Below are positions 23,846-32,434 of a stretch of DNA of 64,000 bases, one piece after another. The notes beneath the pieces were generated by a model, which had not been told where the DNA came from, ran no database searches, and saw nothing but the letters and a program-made list of their open reading frames with translations. A program made the position numbers and the translations under genes. Numbering within the stretch: position 1 is the stretch's first letter; each line of letters starts with the position of its first letter. Origin of the DNA: Lachnospiraceae bacterium (GTDB taxonomy: Bacteria; Bacillota; Clostridia; Lachnospirales; Lachnospiraceae); NCBI GenBank assembly GCA_017553505.1, contig JAFZLD010000026.1, positions 1 to 64,000 on the forward strand, written 5' to 3'.

Positions 23846-24934
23846 ATGAGTAATTCGGGATTATCCGACTCTGTCAAAAGAAAACATTTGAATCAACTTG
23901 CAGCATACAGGGATGAGGAATTAAGGCCTCATCCCGCTTTGCATTCTTTATTTTTCGAGCTTACGATTAACTGTAACGAGCACTGTCTCCACTGCGGTTC
24001 CAAATGCGGTGACATTTCCGAGGAAGCGCCCCTTACCGCAGCCGAATGGAAGCATATCCTTGACGATGTGAAGAGAGATTTCGGCACCGACACTCTCCGC
24101 CTTTGCATAACAGGAGGCGAGCCACTTCTTAACAAAGATTTCTTTGATATCATGGGCTACGCGCACTCGCTCGGATTTGACTGGGGCATGACCAGCAACG
24201 GCACCCTCATCACCCCCGAAGTGGCTCATAAGCTCGCAGAAACCGGCATGCGCACCATATCAATCAGTGTAGACGGTCTTAAGGACACCCACGATTGGTT
24301 CAGACAGGTGCCCGGAAGCTATGAACGCACCATGGCCGGCATCAGGAATCTCCTTAACGAAAAGAGCTTTAACCACGTCCAGGTTACCACCGTCGTGCAT
24401 CACAGAAACATCGGTGAGCTTGACGAAATGTACGAAATCATGAAAGCCCTCGGCATCCGCTCCTGGCGCGTTATCAACATCGAGCCCATCGGCCGTGCCA
24501 AGGATAACCCCGAGCTTATGCTTACGGTGGACGAATACAAGTATGTTCTCGACTTTATTAAGACCCACCGATTCGAGTCCACTATGGAAGTCACCTACGG
24601 TTGCTCTCACTTCCTTCCCATTGAATACGAGCGCGAAGTCCGCAAGTGGTACTTCCTCTGCAACGCGGGCGTATACACTGCAAGCATCATGTACAACGGT
24701 AACATCGGAGCCTGCCTCGACATCGAGCGTCGCCCCGAGCTTGTGGAAGGCAACATCCGTCGCGACAGATTTAAGGATGTGTGGGATAACGACTTTAAGA
24801 TTTACAGAAGCGACTTCAGAAAGTGCGGTCCCTGCAAGGACTGCCCCGATTACAAATACTGTGCGGGCGACTCATTCCACACCTGGAACTTCGACAAGAT
24901 GGAACCGAACCTCTGCCTGCGAAAATTACTGTAA
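23846..24934 (+). CDS. Radical SAM/SPASM-domain enzyme
   Basis: A 362-residue iron-sulfur enzyme that should cleave S-adenosylmethionine to start radical chemistry. The radical-SAM cluster motif C-x3-C-x2-C is CNEHCLHC (near residue 38), followed by TGGEPLLNKDFF (near 89) and the barrel strands TSNGTLI and SISVDGLKD. The C-terminal SPASM region has Cys residues in YFLCNAGVY, GACLDIE, KCGPCKDCPDYKYC and NLCLRKLL, enough for two auxiliary clusters. SPASM enzymes typically modify peptides or proteins. Gene order and 5-base spacing make the repeat lipoprotein just upstream the likely substrate. No transporter or protease gene is attached, which fits export by the substrate's own signal peptide. 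Confidence 0.88.
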   Translation: MSNSGLSDSVKRKHLNQLAAYRDEELRPHPALHSLFFELTINCNEHCLHCGSKCGDISEEAPLTAAEWKHILDDVKRDFGTDTLRLCITGGEPLLNKDFFDIMGYAHSLGFDWGMTSNGTLITPEVAHKLAETGMRTISISVDGLKDTHDWFRQVPGSYERTMAGIRNLLNEKSFNHVQVTTVVHHRNIGELDEMYEIMKALGIRSWRVINIEPIGRAKDNPELMLTVDEYKYVLDFIKTHRFESTMEVTYGCSHFLPIEYEREVRKWYFLCNAGVYTASIMYNGNIGACLDIERRPELVEGNIRRDRFKDVWDNDFKIYRSDFRKCGPCKDCPDYKYCAGDSFHTWNFDKMEPNLCLRKLL

Positions 24935-24940
24935 GACATA

Positions 24941-24981
24941 AAAAACCTGTGTGAGCTTAACTACCCGCACAGGTTTTCTTT
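24941..24981. terminator. Bidirectional terminator between convergent genes
   Basis: AACCTGTG (24944-24951) and CACAGGTT (24968-24975) form a stem with T-runs on both sides (TTCTTTT on plus, TTTTTTA on minus). It can end both the radical-SAM transcript and the signalling operon that converges on it. Confidence 0.75.
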
Positions 24982-24986
24982 TGCCT

Positions 24987-27350
24987 TTATCTTATTCTTA
25001 TATCCGTAAGCGCCACTTCGTCGCCGGTAAGCGTCACGTAGACGTCCTTGGACGAATCGAATATCTTGGTGGTATTCTCTATCAGCACTCCGAGGTTCTC
25101 CGTTGTAACGGTTATCGTGTCCGATTTTCTGACAATCTGAACCGTGCACTCGTAGCCCTCTCTGTTCTTAACCTTCCAGTCTTCCCAGTCGGTAAAAGAA
25201 TCCATTTTCTTCATATGCAGATGGTTCTCTGCAACGCTCTCATCGCCCGTGGATTCACCGTTCAGCTTAATAAGCGCGTATTCCTTAAAGCCGGGTCCGT
25301 TCACAGTTCCGTCTTCCGAAGTAAACAGCCTTACGAACGGTACATGCCATATAAGGTTGGCGCTCGGAAGGCTCATGGCGTGGAATACAAGCTTAAGCTC
25401 GCCTGAAACCTTGATGCTCTCCGTCGTATCCGAGCAGAAAGTATTAATCTGAACATTCGGAATATCGGACTCGAGTCTGTCCGTGAAATTAAACTCGGAC
25501 TCGATACGCTCAATGTCGGATTCGGATATCTTATCCTCGGACTGGGATGCCTCGATACTGTTGAGCTGGCAGTTCTCGCCGGTAAGCGCTATATAAACAG
25601 ACTTCGTGGTATCGGGAAGTGCAACCGTAACATGCACCAGCGTATCCGCATATGAAAGCTCCATCTTCATATGGTCTCCGATTTTGGCCGCCTTGATACG
25701 GTAACCCATATCCCCGTAACCGCCGGAGCGCTCTTTCTTCTCAGTTCTTGCCACAATGTTACGCGCGTTGGTACACACAAATCTTCCGTCGAACCATACT
25801 TCGCCGTATTCAAAGCATCTGTATTCTTCGATTTCACCCGGCTTATCATGTATGCGCCTGTCGTAGGAATCAAACAACACTATTGCAGGCGCCGAGAACT
25901 CATCGGCACCGTAATTGGTAGGTATACAGTCAAAACTTATATTGGTATATGCTTCCACAACAGGCACACCGACAGTTATACTCTCCCTGTAATGCCTGCA
26001 CTGTAATTCGTTTTCTATGGTGGTATCGTAATCCCAGTTGGCCGCCGTACGGTCACTGTCCATGATATTAATCATGTACCTGACGTACTCGGGGTCAAAC
26101 TCGGTACCGGAACGCTTAATAAACTCTTCTCTCACCGTCTGGTAAGGCAGTCCGTCCCTTGAACCGTTCTTGGAAGACATGGTGTCAAAAGCATCGCAAA
26201 CTGCGATAATTCTTGCAATCTCGGGAATCTTATTGCCCTTAAGCCCCTCGGGCGAGCCGGTTCCGTCGAAATGCTCATTTCTGTAATACGCACTTTCTTT
26301 AAGATACGGATATTCGGTGATACTTGAAAGGATTTCATTGCCGACTAACTGCTTTTGCTTAAGGATTTCCTTGCCTTCTTCACTGTCCTCATCGATATCC
26401 ATGGTGTTATCAGGCATACCTACCATTCCCACATCATGAAGAAGTGCCGCGAAATATACCTTATCTATTTCGTCCTCGTTTTTACCCGCCAGTTCGGCAA
26501 GTCTTCTTGCAAAAGAAGCTACTCTGACAGAATGCCCCTTTGAATAGATACTCTTGTTTTCAACCGCAGTAACAAAAGCCGTAGTCATGCGACCGAACAT
26601 GCGCTTCATGTTCTTAGACTCTTCCTGTAACTGTCCCATCTCAATCTTATGGGCTCTCTCAACGGTGTCGTTAATATCTAGATAGGTGAATACATATAGG
26701 GAAATGGACACAAGTACCATCGCCATGTTAACGATGGAAAGGCCGTAAGCAAATATCTGAATGATACCTACAACTATAGGAACGAATATGTAAAGAACCA
26801 GTGAAGTATATATCAGTCGGCCGACAGATTTACGCAGATACTGCCTGATTACCGTATACTGTATAAGCGGGCACAATATAGGGATAATGTAGCAAAGCAG
26901 GAATCCCGGTCCTCTGTGATAAATGTTGGCATCGTCAAAATAATAGTACATTCCCGTAAACAGATTAAGTACTACCATAAACATTTCAATAAGCGCCGCG
27001 ATGCCCACAAATTTGAGTCTGTTTGGTACCACACTTATCCTGTCGCTCTTATTTATGAGGACAATTAAGTACATGTTAAAAACAAGCACAATCATGGCGG
27101 TAAGGAAGAATACAAAGAAATTGCTTAACCTTACCAGCACATACCCGCGCTTTCCCGCCACACCCGAATAAATGTATGCGAGTCTGTCAAAAAAAAGCAG
27201 GAATGTAGCCGCAAATTCCATCGCAATAAGGATTCTTTTGCGTCTGGGTTCAAGGAACCTTGTGACAAACAAAAGAAGCGCAAACGTAAAACAGGCTACA
27301 CTTAACGAAAGCATAATATTAAGTTGATGCGCTCGTAAAAATTCAAACAT
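24987..27350 (-). CDS. 7TM protein with HD-GYP-like domain and duplicated C-terminal beta-domain
   Basis: A 787-residue membrane signalling protein. Residues about 8-220 form seven or eight hydrophobic helices. A short coiled linker leads to an HD-GYP-like phosphodiesterase domain (about 270-445) with VENKSIYSKGHSVRVA and LLHDVGMVGM (HD near 305). The GYP motif reads GSP in NEHFDGTGSPEG (near 365), and ARIIAVCDAFDTM follows. Beyond it two beta-rich units of about 150-190 residues end in matching strands, VYIALTGENCQLNSIEA and VYVTLTGDEVALTDIRI; they resemble a jelly-roll but I cannot name them. Their location after the cytoplasmic catalytic domain implies the cytosol. It is the last gene of a four-gene operon, 14 bases after the receiver gene. 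Confidence 0.8.
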   Translation of the reverse strand: MFEFLRAHQLNIMLSLSVACFTFALLLFVTRFLEPRRKRILIAMEFAATFLLFFDRLAYIYSGVAGKRGYVLVRLSNFFVFFLTAMIVLVFNMYLIVLINKSDRISVVPNRLKFVGIAALIEMFMVVLNLFTGMYYYFDDANIYHRGPGFLLCYIIPILCPLIQYTVIRQYLRKSVGRLIYTSLVLYIFVPIVVGIIQIFAYGLSIVNMAMVLVSISLYVFTYLDINDTVERAHKIEMGQLQEESKNMKRMFGRMTTAFVTAVENKSIYSKGHSVRVASFARRLAELAGKNEDEIDKVYFAALLHDVGMVGMPDNTMDIDEDSEEGKEILKQKQLVGNEILSSITEYPYLKESAYYRNEHFDGTGSPEGLKGNKIPEIARIIAVCDAFDTMSSKNGSRDGLPYQTVREEFIKRSGTEFDPEYVRYMINIMDSDRTAANWDYDTTIENELQCRHYRESITVGVPVVEAYTNISFDCIPTNYGADEFSAPAIVLFDSYDRRIHDKPGEIEEYRCFEYGEVWFDGRFVCTNARNIVARTEKKERSGGYGDMGYRIKAAKIGDHMKMELSYADTLVHVTVALPDTTKSVYIALTGENCQLNSIEASQSEDKISESDIERIESEFNFTDRLESDIPNVQINTFCSDTTESIKVSGELKLVFHAMSLPSANLIWHVPFVRLFTSEDGTVNGPGFKEYALIKLNGESTGDESVAENHLHMKKMDSFTDWEDWKVKNREGYECTVQIVRKSDTITVTTENLGVLIENTTKIFDSSKDVYVTLTGDEVALTDIRIR

Positions 27351-27364
27351 CCGAAAATGCCCTC

Positions 27365-28129
27365 TTATTTGTGAAGAATAAAGAACTCCTGTAGTTTTTC
27401 AAGCAGTTCGCCCCTTTGAATATTCTTAAGGAAATATCCTTCGGGCTTTAAGGCTACAACGGCCATAACGCTTTCTTTGTCCGACTTGCCGGTAAGAAAC
27501 ATTACGGGAATGTTTTTGGTCTCCGAATCGTTTCTTAACATCTCAAGTACCTGTGGTCCGCTTGTAACCGGCATTTCGTGATCGAGAAGTATAAGATCGA
27601 CTTTATTCTTACCCAGGAACTTAATCGCCTGGAGTCCGGAATTGGCCATGGATACTTTGTAGTCGTTTTTGAGCCACTGTCTTACTACGTTTAAGTAGTT
27701 GGGGTCGTCATCCACTATCAGGATGCTTTTTTTGAACTCACCGGAATCGACTTTATCGTAGTATTCGGTGATGGTCTTGGCAAACTGTTCATTGTCTATG
27801 GGTCTTGTAAATGTCTTATAAACAAGGTCGCTTGACATATGCTTGCTGACGAAATCAATCTCGGGCTGCGCGCCGAGAAGGATTACCTGACTGTTCTTTT
27901 CTTCGAGGCTGTCGGTAAGGTAGTGAAGCACTTCATCCTTCGGACGTACATCATCGTCCATGTAAAGCGTAATCAGTGAGGCATCCCCCCATGCCGCATT
28001 GATATCGTTAACCGAATATGGCACGAATCTGCAGAACACGCCCGCGTCCTGAACTTTCTTAACAAGCACGCGCACGATAAAGGATTCTTTCTCCGCGATA
28101 AAAACCATACTGTTTCCTGTATCACCCAT
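27365..28129 (-). CDS. Stand-alone response regulator, paralogue of the one at 5.6 kb
   Basis: A 254-residue protein with the same unusual plan as the protein at 5573-6340. Residues 1-120 are a receiver-like unit without a convincing phospho-Asp site. Residues 135-254 are a full receiver with ILIVDDDP (D140-D142), phospho-Asp D183 in LILLDHEMPVTSGP, T213 in MFLTGK and K235 in GYFLKN. There is no output domain. It lies between the hybrid kinase (15 bases upstream) and the HD-GYP-like gene (14 bases downstream). The likely path is kinase HPt to this receiver, and perhaps on to the HD-GYP-like protein by contact. AGGGAGAG precedes the ATG. Confidence 0.86.
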   Translation of the reverse strand: MGDTGNSMVFIAEKESFIVRVLVKKVQDAGVFCRFVPYSVNDINAAWGDASLITLYMDDDVRPKDEVLHYLTDSLEEKNSQVILLGAQPEIDFVSKHMSSDLVYKTFTRPIDNEQFAKTITEYYDKVDSGEFKKSILIVDDDPNYLNVVRQWLKNDYKVSMANSGLQAIKFLGKNKVDLILLDHEMPVTSGPQVLEMLRNDSETKNIPVMFLTGKSDKESVMAVVALKPEGYFLKNIQRGELLEKLQEFFILHK

Positions 28130-28144
28130 AATTACTCTCCCTTT

Positions 28145-31100
28145 TTATGAATTTAGTCCCATTAATTGTTCCATGCCGTCCCAGTCAAATGTCTTAAGCA
28201 TCTTTTCAAGCTCGGCCATTTTTATCTCGTCTTCGTCCGGAAGTTTGTATTCATGCAGACTTGCCAGTATCATTTCGACCGCATCGTAATCCATCTGCGG
28301 TATCACGTCGGCAAGAGCAGAATATGCATCCTTAAGCTCATCCTCGGGAATCGGAGGAAGGTTGTCCGCTTTCTTTTCCTCCTCTTTAAGCAGTTTTAGC
28401 TTCTCCTTAAAGTCTTCGTACATGCTTAAGAGTCTGTCCGTATTGTCATTTATAAAGTTCATGTTGTCGTGGTTGCCCGCGTCTTCAAGCTGCTCGGCAA
28501 GCTTTGAAAGAACAGGTGCGCCGATAATTCGGGCCGAGCTCTTAAGCGCATGAACCTTTATGGTATACAACCTTATGTTACCACTATCGTACGCATCTTT
28601 AATTACCCTTGAATTGTCATCGATAGTGTCAAGGAACAATTTAAGTGCATATATATAATTCGCCACGCCACCGGAAGCTTTGATACCGTCTTCGGCGCTG
28701 ACGCCTTCGGTTTCGTAGATCCACTTCATATCTTCGGGAATCTCTGTAATTTCTTCCACCGCGTCGGCCTGCGTAGGCTTCTCCATCATTTCTTCGGGCA
28801 GATGCTTCATGATGGTCTTTTCAAGTATCTCGGGCTCAACGGGCTTTGAAAGATAACCGTTAAAGCCTTTGGACTTGTAGAATTCTTCACCTGCCGTGGA
28901 GTTGGCGGTAAGGGCATAGACAGGTAAGTCGGGATAAATCTTTCGTATCTCTGCAACCGTCTCGATACCGTCCATTCCGGGCATCATGTGGTCGAGAAGT
29001 ACCACATTAAACCGGTGATCCTTAATCTTATTAAGAGCATCTTCGCCGCTTTCCGAGGTGGTAACGAATACCTTGGTAGCCTTTAAGAGTCCCTTCATAA
29101 CGTTTAAGTTCATCTGGTTGTCATCGACTACAAGGATGTCGGCATCGGGCGCGATAAACTGAGGAACGTAAGGTCCTTTGGCCTTGCTTTCGTCATGCTC
29201 GATAAATGCACCAAGAGGTGTCGCATCCACGATCTTTTGATTAATCGTAAGTATGAATTCCGAACCTTTTCCGTACTCACTTTCTACCCAGAGATTGCCG
29301 CCCATAAGCTCGGCAAATCTTCTTGAAATATCAAGGCCGAGGCCGGTTCCCTGAATACTGCTGTTCTTCTCTTCGTCAAGGCGCTCGTATGCCGTAAAGA
29401 GTTTTTCTTTGTCCTCTTCCTTAACACCCATACCGGTGTCGACTACTGAGAATCTGAGGCTTGCAATGTCATCATTACGTTCCTGCATTGAAACATAAAG
29501 TGCGAGGCCGCCGATGCTTGTGTACTTTACTGCGTTGGTAAGAAGATTTAGAACAATTTGTTTTATTTTGCCCGCGTCACCATACATGCGCTTGGGTAAG
29601 AGTTCGTCTACAACAACGTCAAAAGTAAGTTCTTTTTCCGTACTCTTAACACGAATCATGGAAACGATTGAACGAAGATTCTCCGCAACATCGTATTCCT
29701 GCTCCACAAGGTGCATCTTGCCGGATTCAATCTTACTCATGTCGAGAAGGTCGTTAATAAGACCGAGGAGTGATTCCGAAGCGTTCTTAATGTCGAGAGA
29801 ATAGTTCATCATGGCCAGGAAATAGCCCTTGGGCACGCCCGTCGGGTCTTCACGCATAATCATTTCGTTCATACCCGTTATCGTATTGATGGGGGTACGA
29901 ATTTCGTGAGACATATTGGCAAGGAAGCGTGACTTGGCGGTGTTGGCGCGCTCCGCTTCTTCTTTGGCCTTTCTGATTTCCTCGTACTGCTTGTTGGCAA
30001 GCGTGGAATGCATGATTCGCCATACAAGAAATGCACCCAATGCAATTGCCAGGATACTTATAACTACCCTTACAAGCAAAAGCTCCATTAGCTTCGGTGT
30101 CTTGTAAATCTTATACGTATCTTCCTGAATGACGTCTCCCGCAATCTTATCAAGTACCTGTATATGCAGTGTGTAATCGCCGTAAGGAAGTCTGGTGTAC
30201 TCAAGCGGGGTTATATCGCTCTTTAAGACGGTAATTCCTTCGTCCTTAACACCTTCAAGGTACAGGCGAACCGTAGGATTGAGCATAGTGTAATCCATTA
30301 CGGAAGCAGTAATCTGTATACGTCCGTCAGAAGCCGGAATTCTGTATACTCCGTCCTCGCTTTCCCTAACCTCAGCGTCGTCACAGTAGATGCTTCTTAT
30401 AGCTGTTTTGATTTCGCTTTTGCCTTCATAATAGTTGTTAATGTCGACCCTGATAACACCATGTCTTCCGGGAATATAGAGGAAGCCGTTATTGTCCCTG
30501 AAACTGTATGAGTTACTCGTAACCGCATAAGGAAGGCCGTTGGCCATGGTGTAGAGTCTGTAATCTTTGACATCATCATTGAGCATATCGGCCTTCTTGA
30601 CCATATACACTCCGTACGAAGAAAGAATCCACATATTGTCGGTGTTGTCAAAGTAAATATCATAGTTATTGTTGTACGGGAACGTAGTAACTGCTTTAAT
30701 CGTTCCGTTCTTGTAGTATTCGATGGAGTTGGATGTTACTATCCAGTACACATCTCTTTTCTCATCTTTTACTATCTTCATGATAACGTCACTTGTAAGG
30801 CCGTCGTCGCGACCGATTCTTTTGGCATTGTAGCCGTCTATAATATATATTCCGTCACCGTCGGAACCTGCAAGAATTCTTCCGTCGTCAAGTTCGGCAA
30901 GTGTCATGAAGACACTGTTCCTGACTACAGGTCCCGAGCCGACAGTTCTTTGTATTCTGCCGTTTTGAATGACTGCAAGACCACCGTTGGTACCCACAAG
31001 AGCACTTCCGTTCTCGGAGAAAGTGATGCATCTTACATGATTGTCGGGAAGCCCGTTCTCGGTGGTATAAGAAGAAATATGCTCATACATCGAGAAGCAT

Positions 31101-32404
31101 ACAAGTCCCTTGTCGTTATTGTATGTCGCTATCCAGATGTTTCCTTCTTTGTCCGAGTTGATGCAGCGGATTCTGGTGTCTTTAAGGTACTCGGTAAGTT
31201 CATTGTCGATAGACTTACCGTCTTTGTTGATTATATAAAGGCCGGAATCGGTTCCGATATAAAGCCTGCTGTTAACAAGACATACCGCGTTCGTAACCAC
31301 CTCGGGAAGTCCTACGCGGGCACTGTAATCCGCAAAGTTGTTGCTTACAAGCTTCATGACTCCCTGAGTTGAGGAAGCAATCCATAAATTGCCCTGGTAA
31401 TCGGAGGTCACCATTTCTATTCCGCTGTCAAAAGGAATACCCTCAAGCTTAACAAACTGCAGCTTTTCGTCGAGATATCCCACCATGCTCGCAGAAGAAA
31501 CCCATACTCTTCCGCAGTCATAGTTCATCCAGTGAACATCGGTTAAAGGCTCTACGAAAATTTTGGTCATGTGACTTGAATCCAGACCGAAATCCCCATA
31601 GAATACCATCTTGTCTTCTGTACCTATGTAGACTTTGCCGGGATTAAGCGGGTCCGCAAGGATGGTCGAAATCTTCTTCATTCCCAAATCTGCGCTGGTA
31701 TAGACTTCTTTGACCTTGCAGTTTTCAATCTTAAAAATATAACCGTTGCCTGTCTGACCGTATATTATACCGTTGCTGTCGGCACTGAGCTTAAGGACAC
31801 GTTCCTCTCTTAATCTTTCTTCCGAAATATCGTGAACCTGCATGTCCGAATCCACGTAGCATACGCCGGAAGTAGTACCGATAAAGATGTTACCTTTCGG
31901 ATCTTCCTCGAAAATTCTTATGGAGGATGAAGGAAGGCCGTCTTTGTATGTAAAGTGCGTTACGTCGCCGGTTCTGTTAAGTATTACCACGCCGTTATCA
32001 TTGGTTCCTACCCAAATACGCCCCTTACTGTCTTCAAAGAACCCTCTGGCGCTGGTAAGACCGCCCGCAGTGTCAAGTCTCTTGAAAGTAGAACCGTCAT
32101 ACTCAATAACACCGCTGTAACCGCCGATGAATATGTGGCCTTCTCGTGCTCCCATAACAAACATCGCATCTGATGTGGGAAGACCGTTTGAAGCGTCATA
32201 AACCTCGGTAGTGTATCCCATGCCGGATATCTGTCCCGTAGCCGCATAGCCGCCGCCACAAAGCCCGCTTGCCGCTCTTGATGCAAGTCCTATGGGTCTG
32301 TAGGTGGAAGCCTGAGCGTAAGTATTCAGTTTAAAGAAAATTCCGGACAGCACGAATAAGCCTGCACATGCCATCGCTATGAATTTTATCTTTCTTTTAA
32401 CCAT
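28145..32404 (-). CDS. Giant hybrid histidine kinase: two-component propeller sensor, HisKA, HATPase, receiver, HPt
   Basis: A 1419-residue membrane kinase. An N-terminal membrane helix (about 8-30) is followed by an extracytoplasmic region of Reg_prop-type propeller repeats (about 60-680) with motifs such as YDASNGLPTSDAMFV, YKDGLPSSSIRIFEED and YTTENGLPDNHVRCI. A Y_Y_Y-type beta domain and a second helix (about 780-800) come next. The cytoplasmic part has SHEIRTPIN (H833), an ATPase domain with NAVKYT and GTGLGLDISRR, a receiver with phospho-Asp near D1138 (VVLLDHMMPGMDG), and an HPt with KVHALKSSAR (H1285). The sensor plan recalls Bacteroidetes hybrid two-component systems that sense glycans, but the AraC output is replaced by receiver plus HPt. 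It is cotranscribed with two HD-GYP-type genes and a receiver. Confidence 0.9.
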   Translation of the reverse strand: MVKRKIKFIAMACAGLFVLSGIFFKLNTYAQASTYRPIGLASRAASGLCGGGYAATGQISGMGYTTEVYDASNGLPTSDAMFVMGAREGHIFIGGYSGVIEYDGSTFKRLDTAGGLTSARGFFEDSKGRIWVGTNDNGVVILNRTGDVTHFTYKDGLPSSSIRIFEEDPKGNIFIGTTSGVCYVDSDMQVHDISEERLREERVLKLSADSNGIIYGQTGNGYIFKIENCKVKEVYTSADLGMKKISTILADPLNPGKVYIGTEDKMVFYGDFGLDSSHMTKIFVEPLTDVHWMNYDCGRVWVSSASMVGYLDEKLQFVKLEGIPFDSGIEMVTSDYQGNLWIASSTQGVMKLVSNNFADYSARVGLPEVVTNAVCLVNSRLYIGTDSGLYIINKDGKSIDNELTEYLKDTRIRCINSDKEGNIWIATYNNDKGLVCFSMYEHISSYTTENGLPDNHVRCITFSENGSALVGTNGGLAVIQNGRIQRTVGSGPVVRNSVFMTLAELDDGRILAGSDGDGIYIIDGYNAKRIGRDDGLTSDVIMKIVKDEKRDVYWIVTSNSIEYYKNGTIKAVTTFPYNNNYDIYFDNTDNMWILSSYGVYMVKKADMLNDDVKDYRLYTMANGLPYAVTSNSYSFRDNNGFLYIPGRHGVIRVDINNYYEGKSEIKTAIRSIYCDDAEVRESEDGVYRIPASDGRIQITASVMDYTMLNPTVRLYLEGVKDEGITVLKSDITPLEYTRLPYGDYTLHIQVLDKIAGDVIQEDTYKIYKTPKLMELLLVRVVISILAIALGAFLVWRIMHSTLANKQYEEIRKAKEEAERANTAKSRFLANMSHEIRTPINTITGMNEMIMREDPTGVPKGYFLAMMNYSLDIKNASESLLGLINDLLDMSKIESGKMHLVEQEYDVAENLRSIVSMIRVKSTEKELTFDVVVDELLPKRMYGDAGKIKQIVLNLLTNAVKYTSIGGLALYVSMQERNDDIASLRFSVVDTGMGVKEEDKEKLFTAYERLDEEKNSSIQGTGLGLDISRRFAELMGGNLWVESEYGKGSEFILTINQKIVDATPLGAFIEHDESKAKGPYVPQFIAPDADILVVDDNQMNLNVMKGLLKATKVFVTTSESGEDALNKIKDHRFNVVLLDHMMPGMDGIETVAEIRKIYPDLPVYALTANSTAGEEFYKSKGFNGYLSKPVEPEILEKTIMKHLPEEMMEKPTQADAVEEITEIPEDMKWIYETEGVSAEDGIKASGGVANYIYALKLFLDTIDDNSRVIKDAYDSGNIRLYTIKVHALKSSARIIGAPVLSKLAEQLEDAGNHDNMNFINDNTDRLLSMYEDFKEKLKLLKEEEKKADNLPPIPEDELKDAYSALADVIPQMDYDAVEMILASLHEYKLPDEDEIKMAELEKMLKTFDWDGMEQLMGLNS

Positions 32405-32434
32405 TATCGGGACAAACCTCCTCGCAAAAACGGG

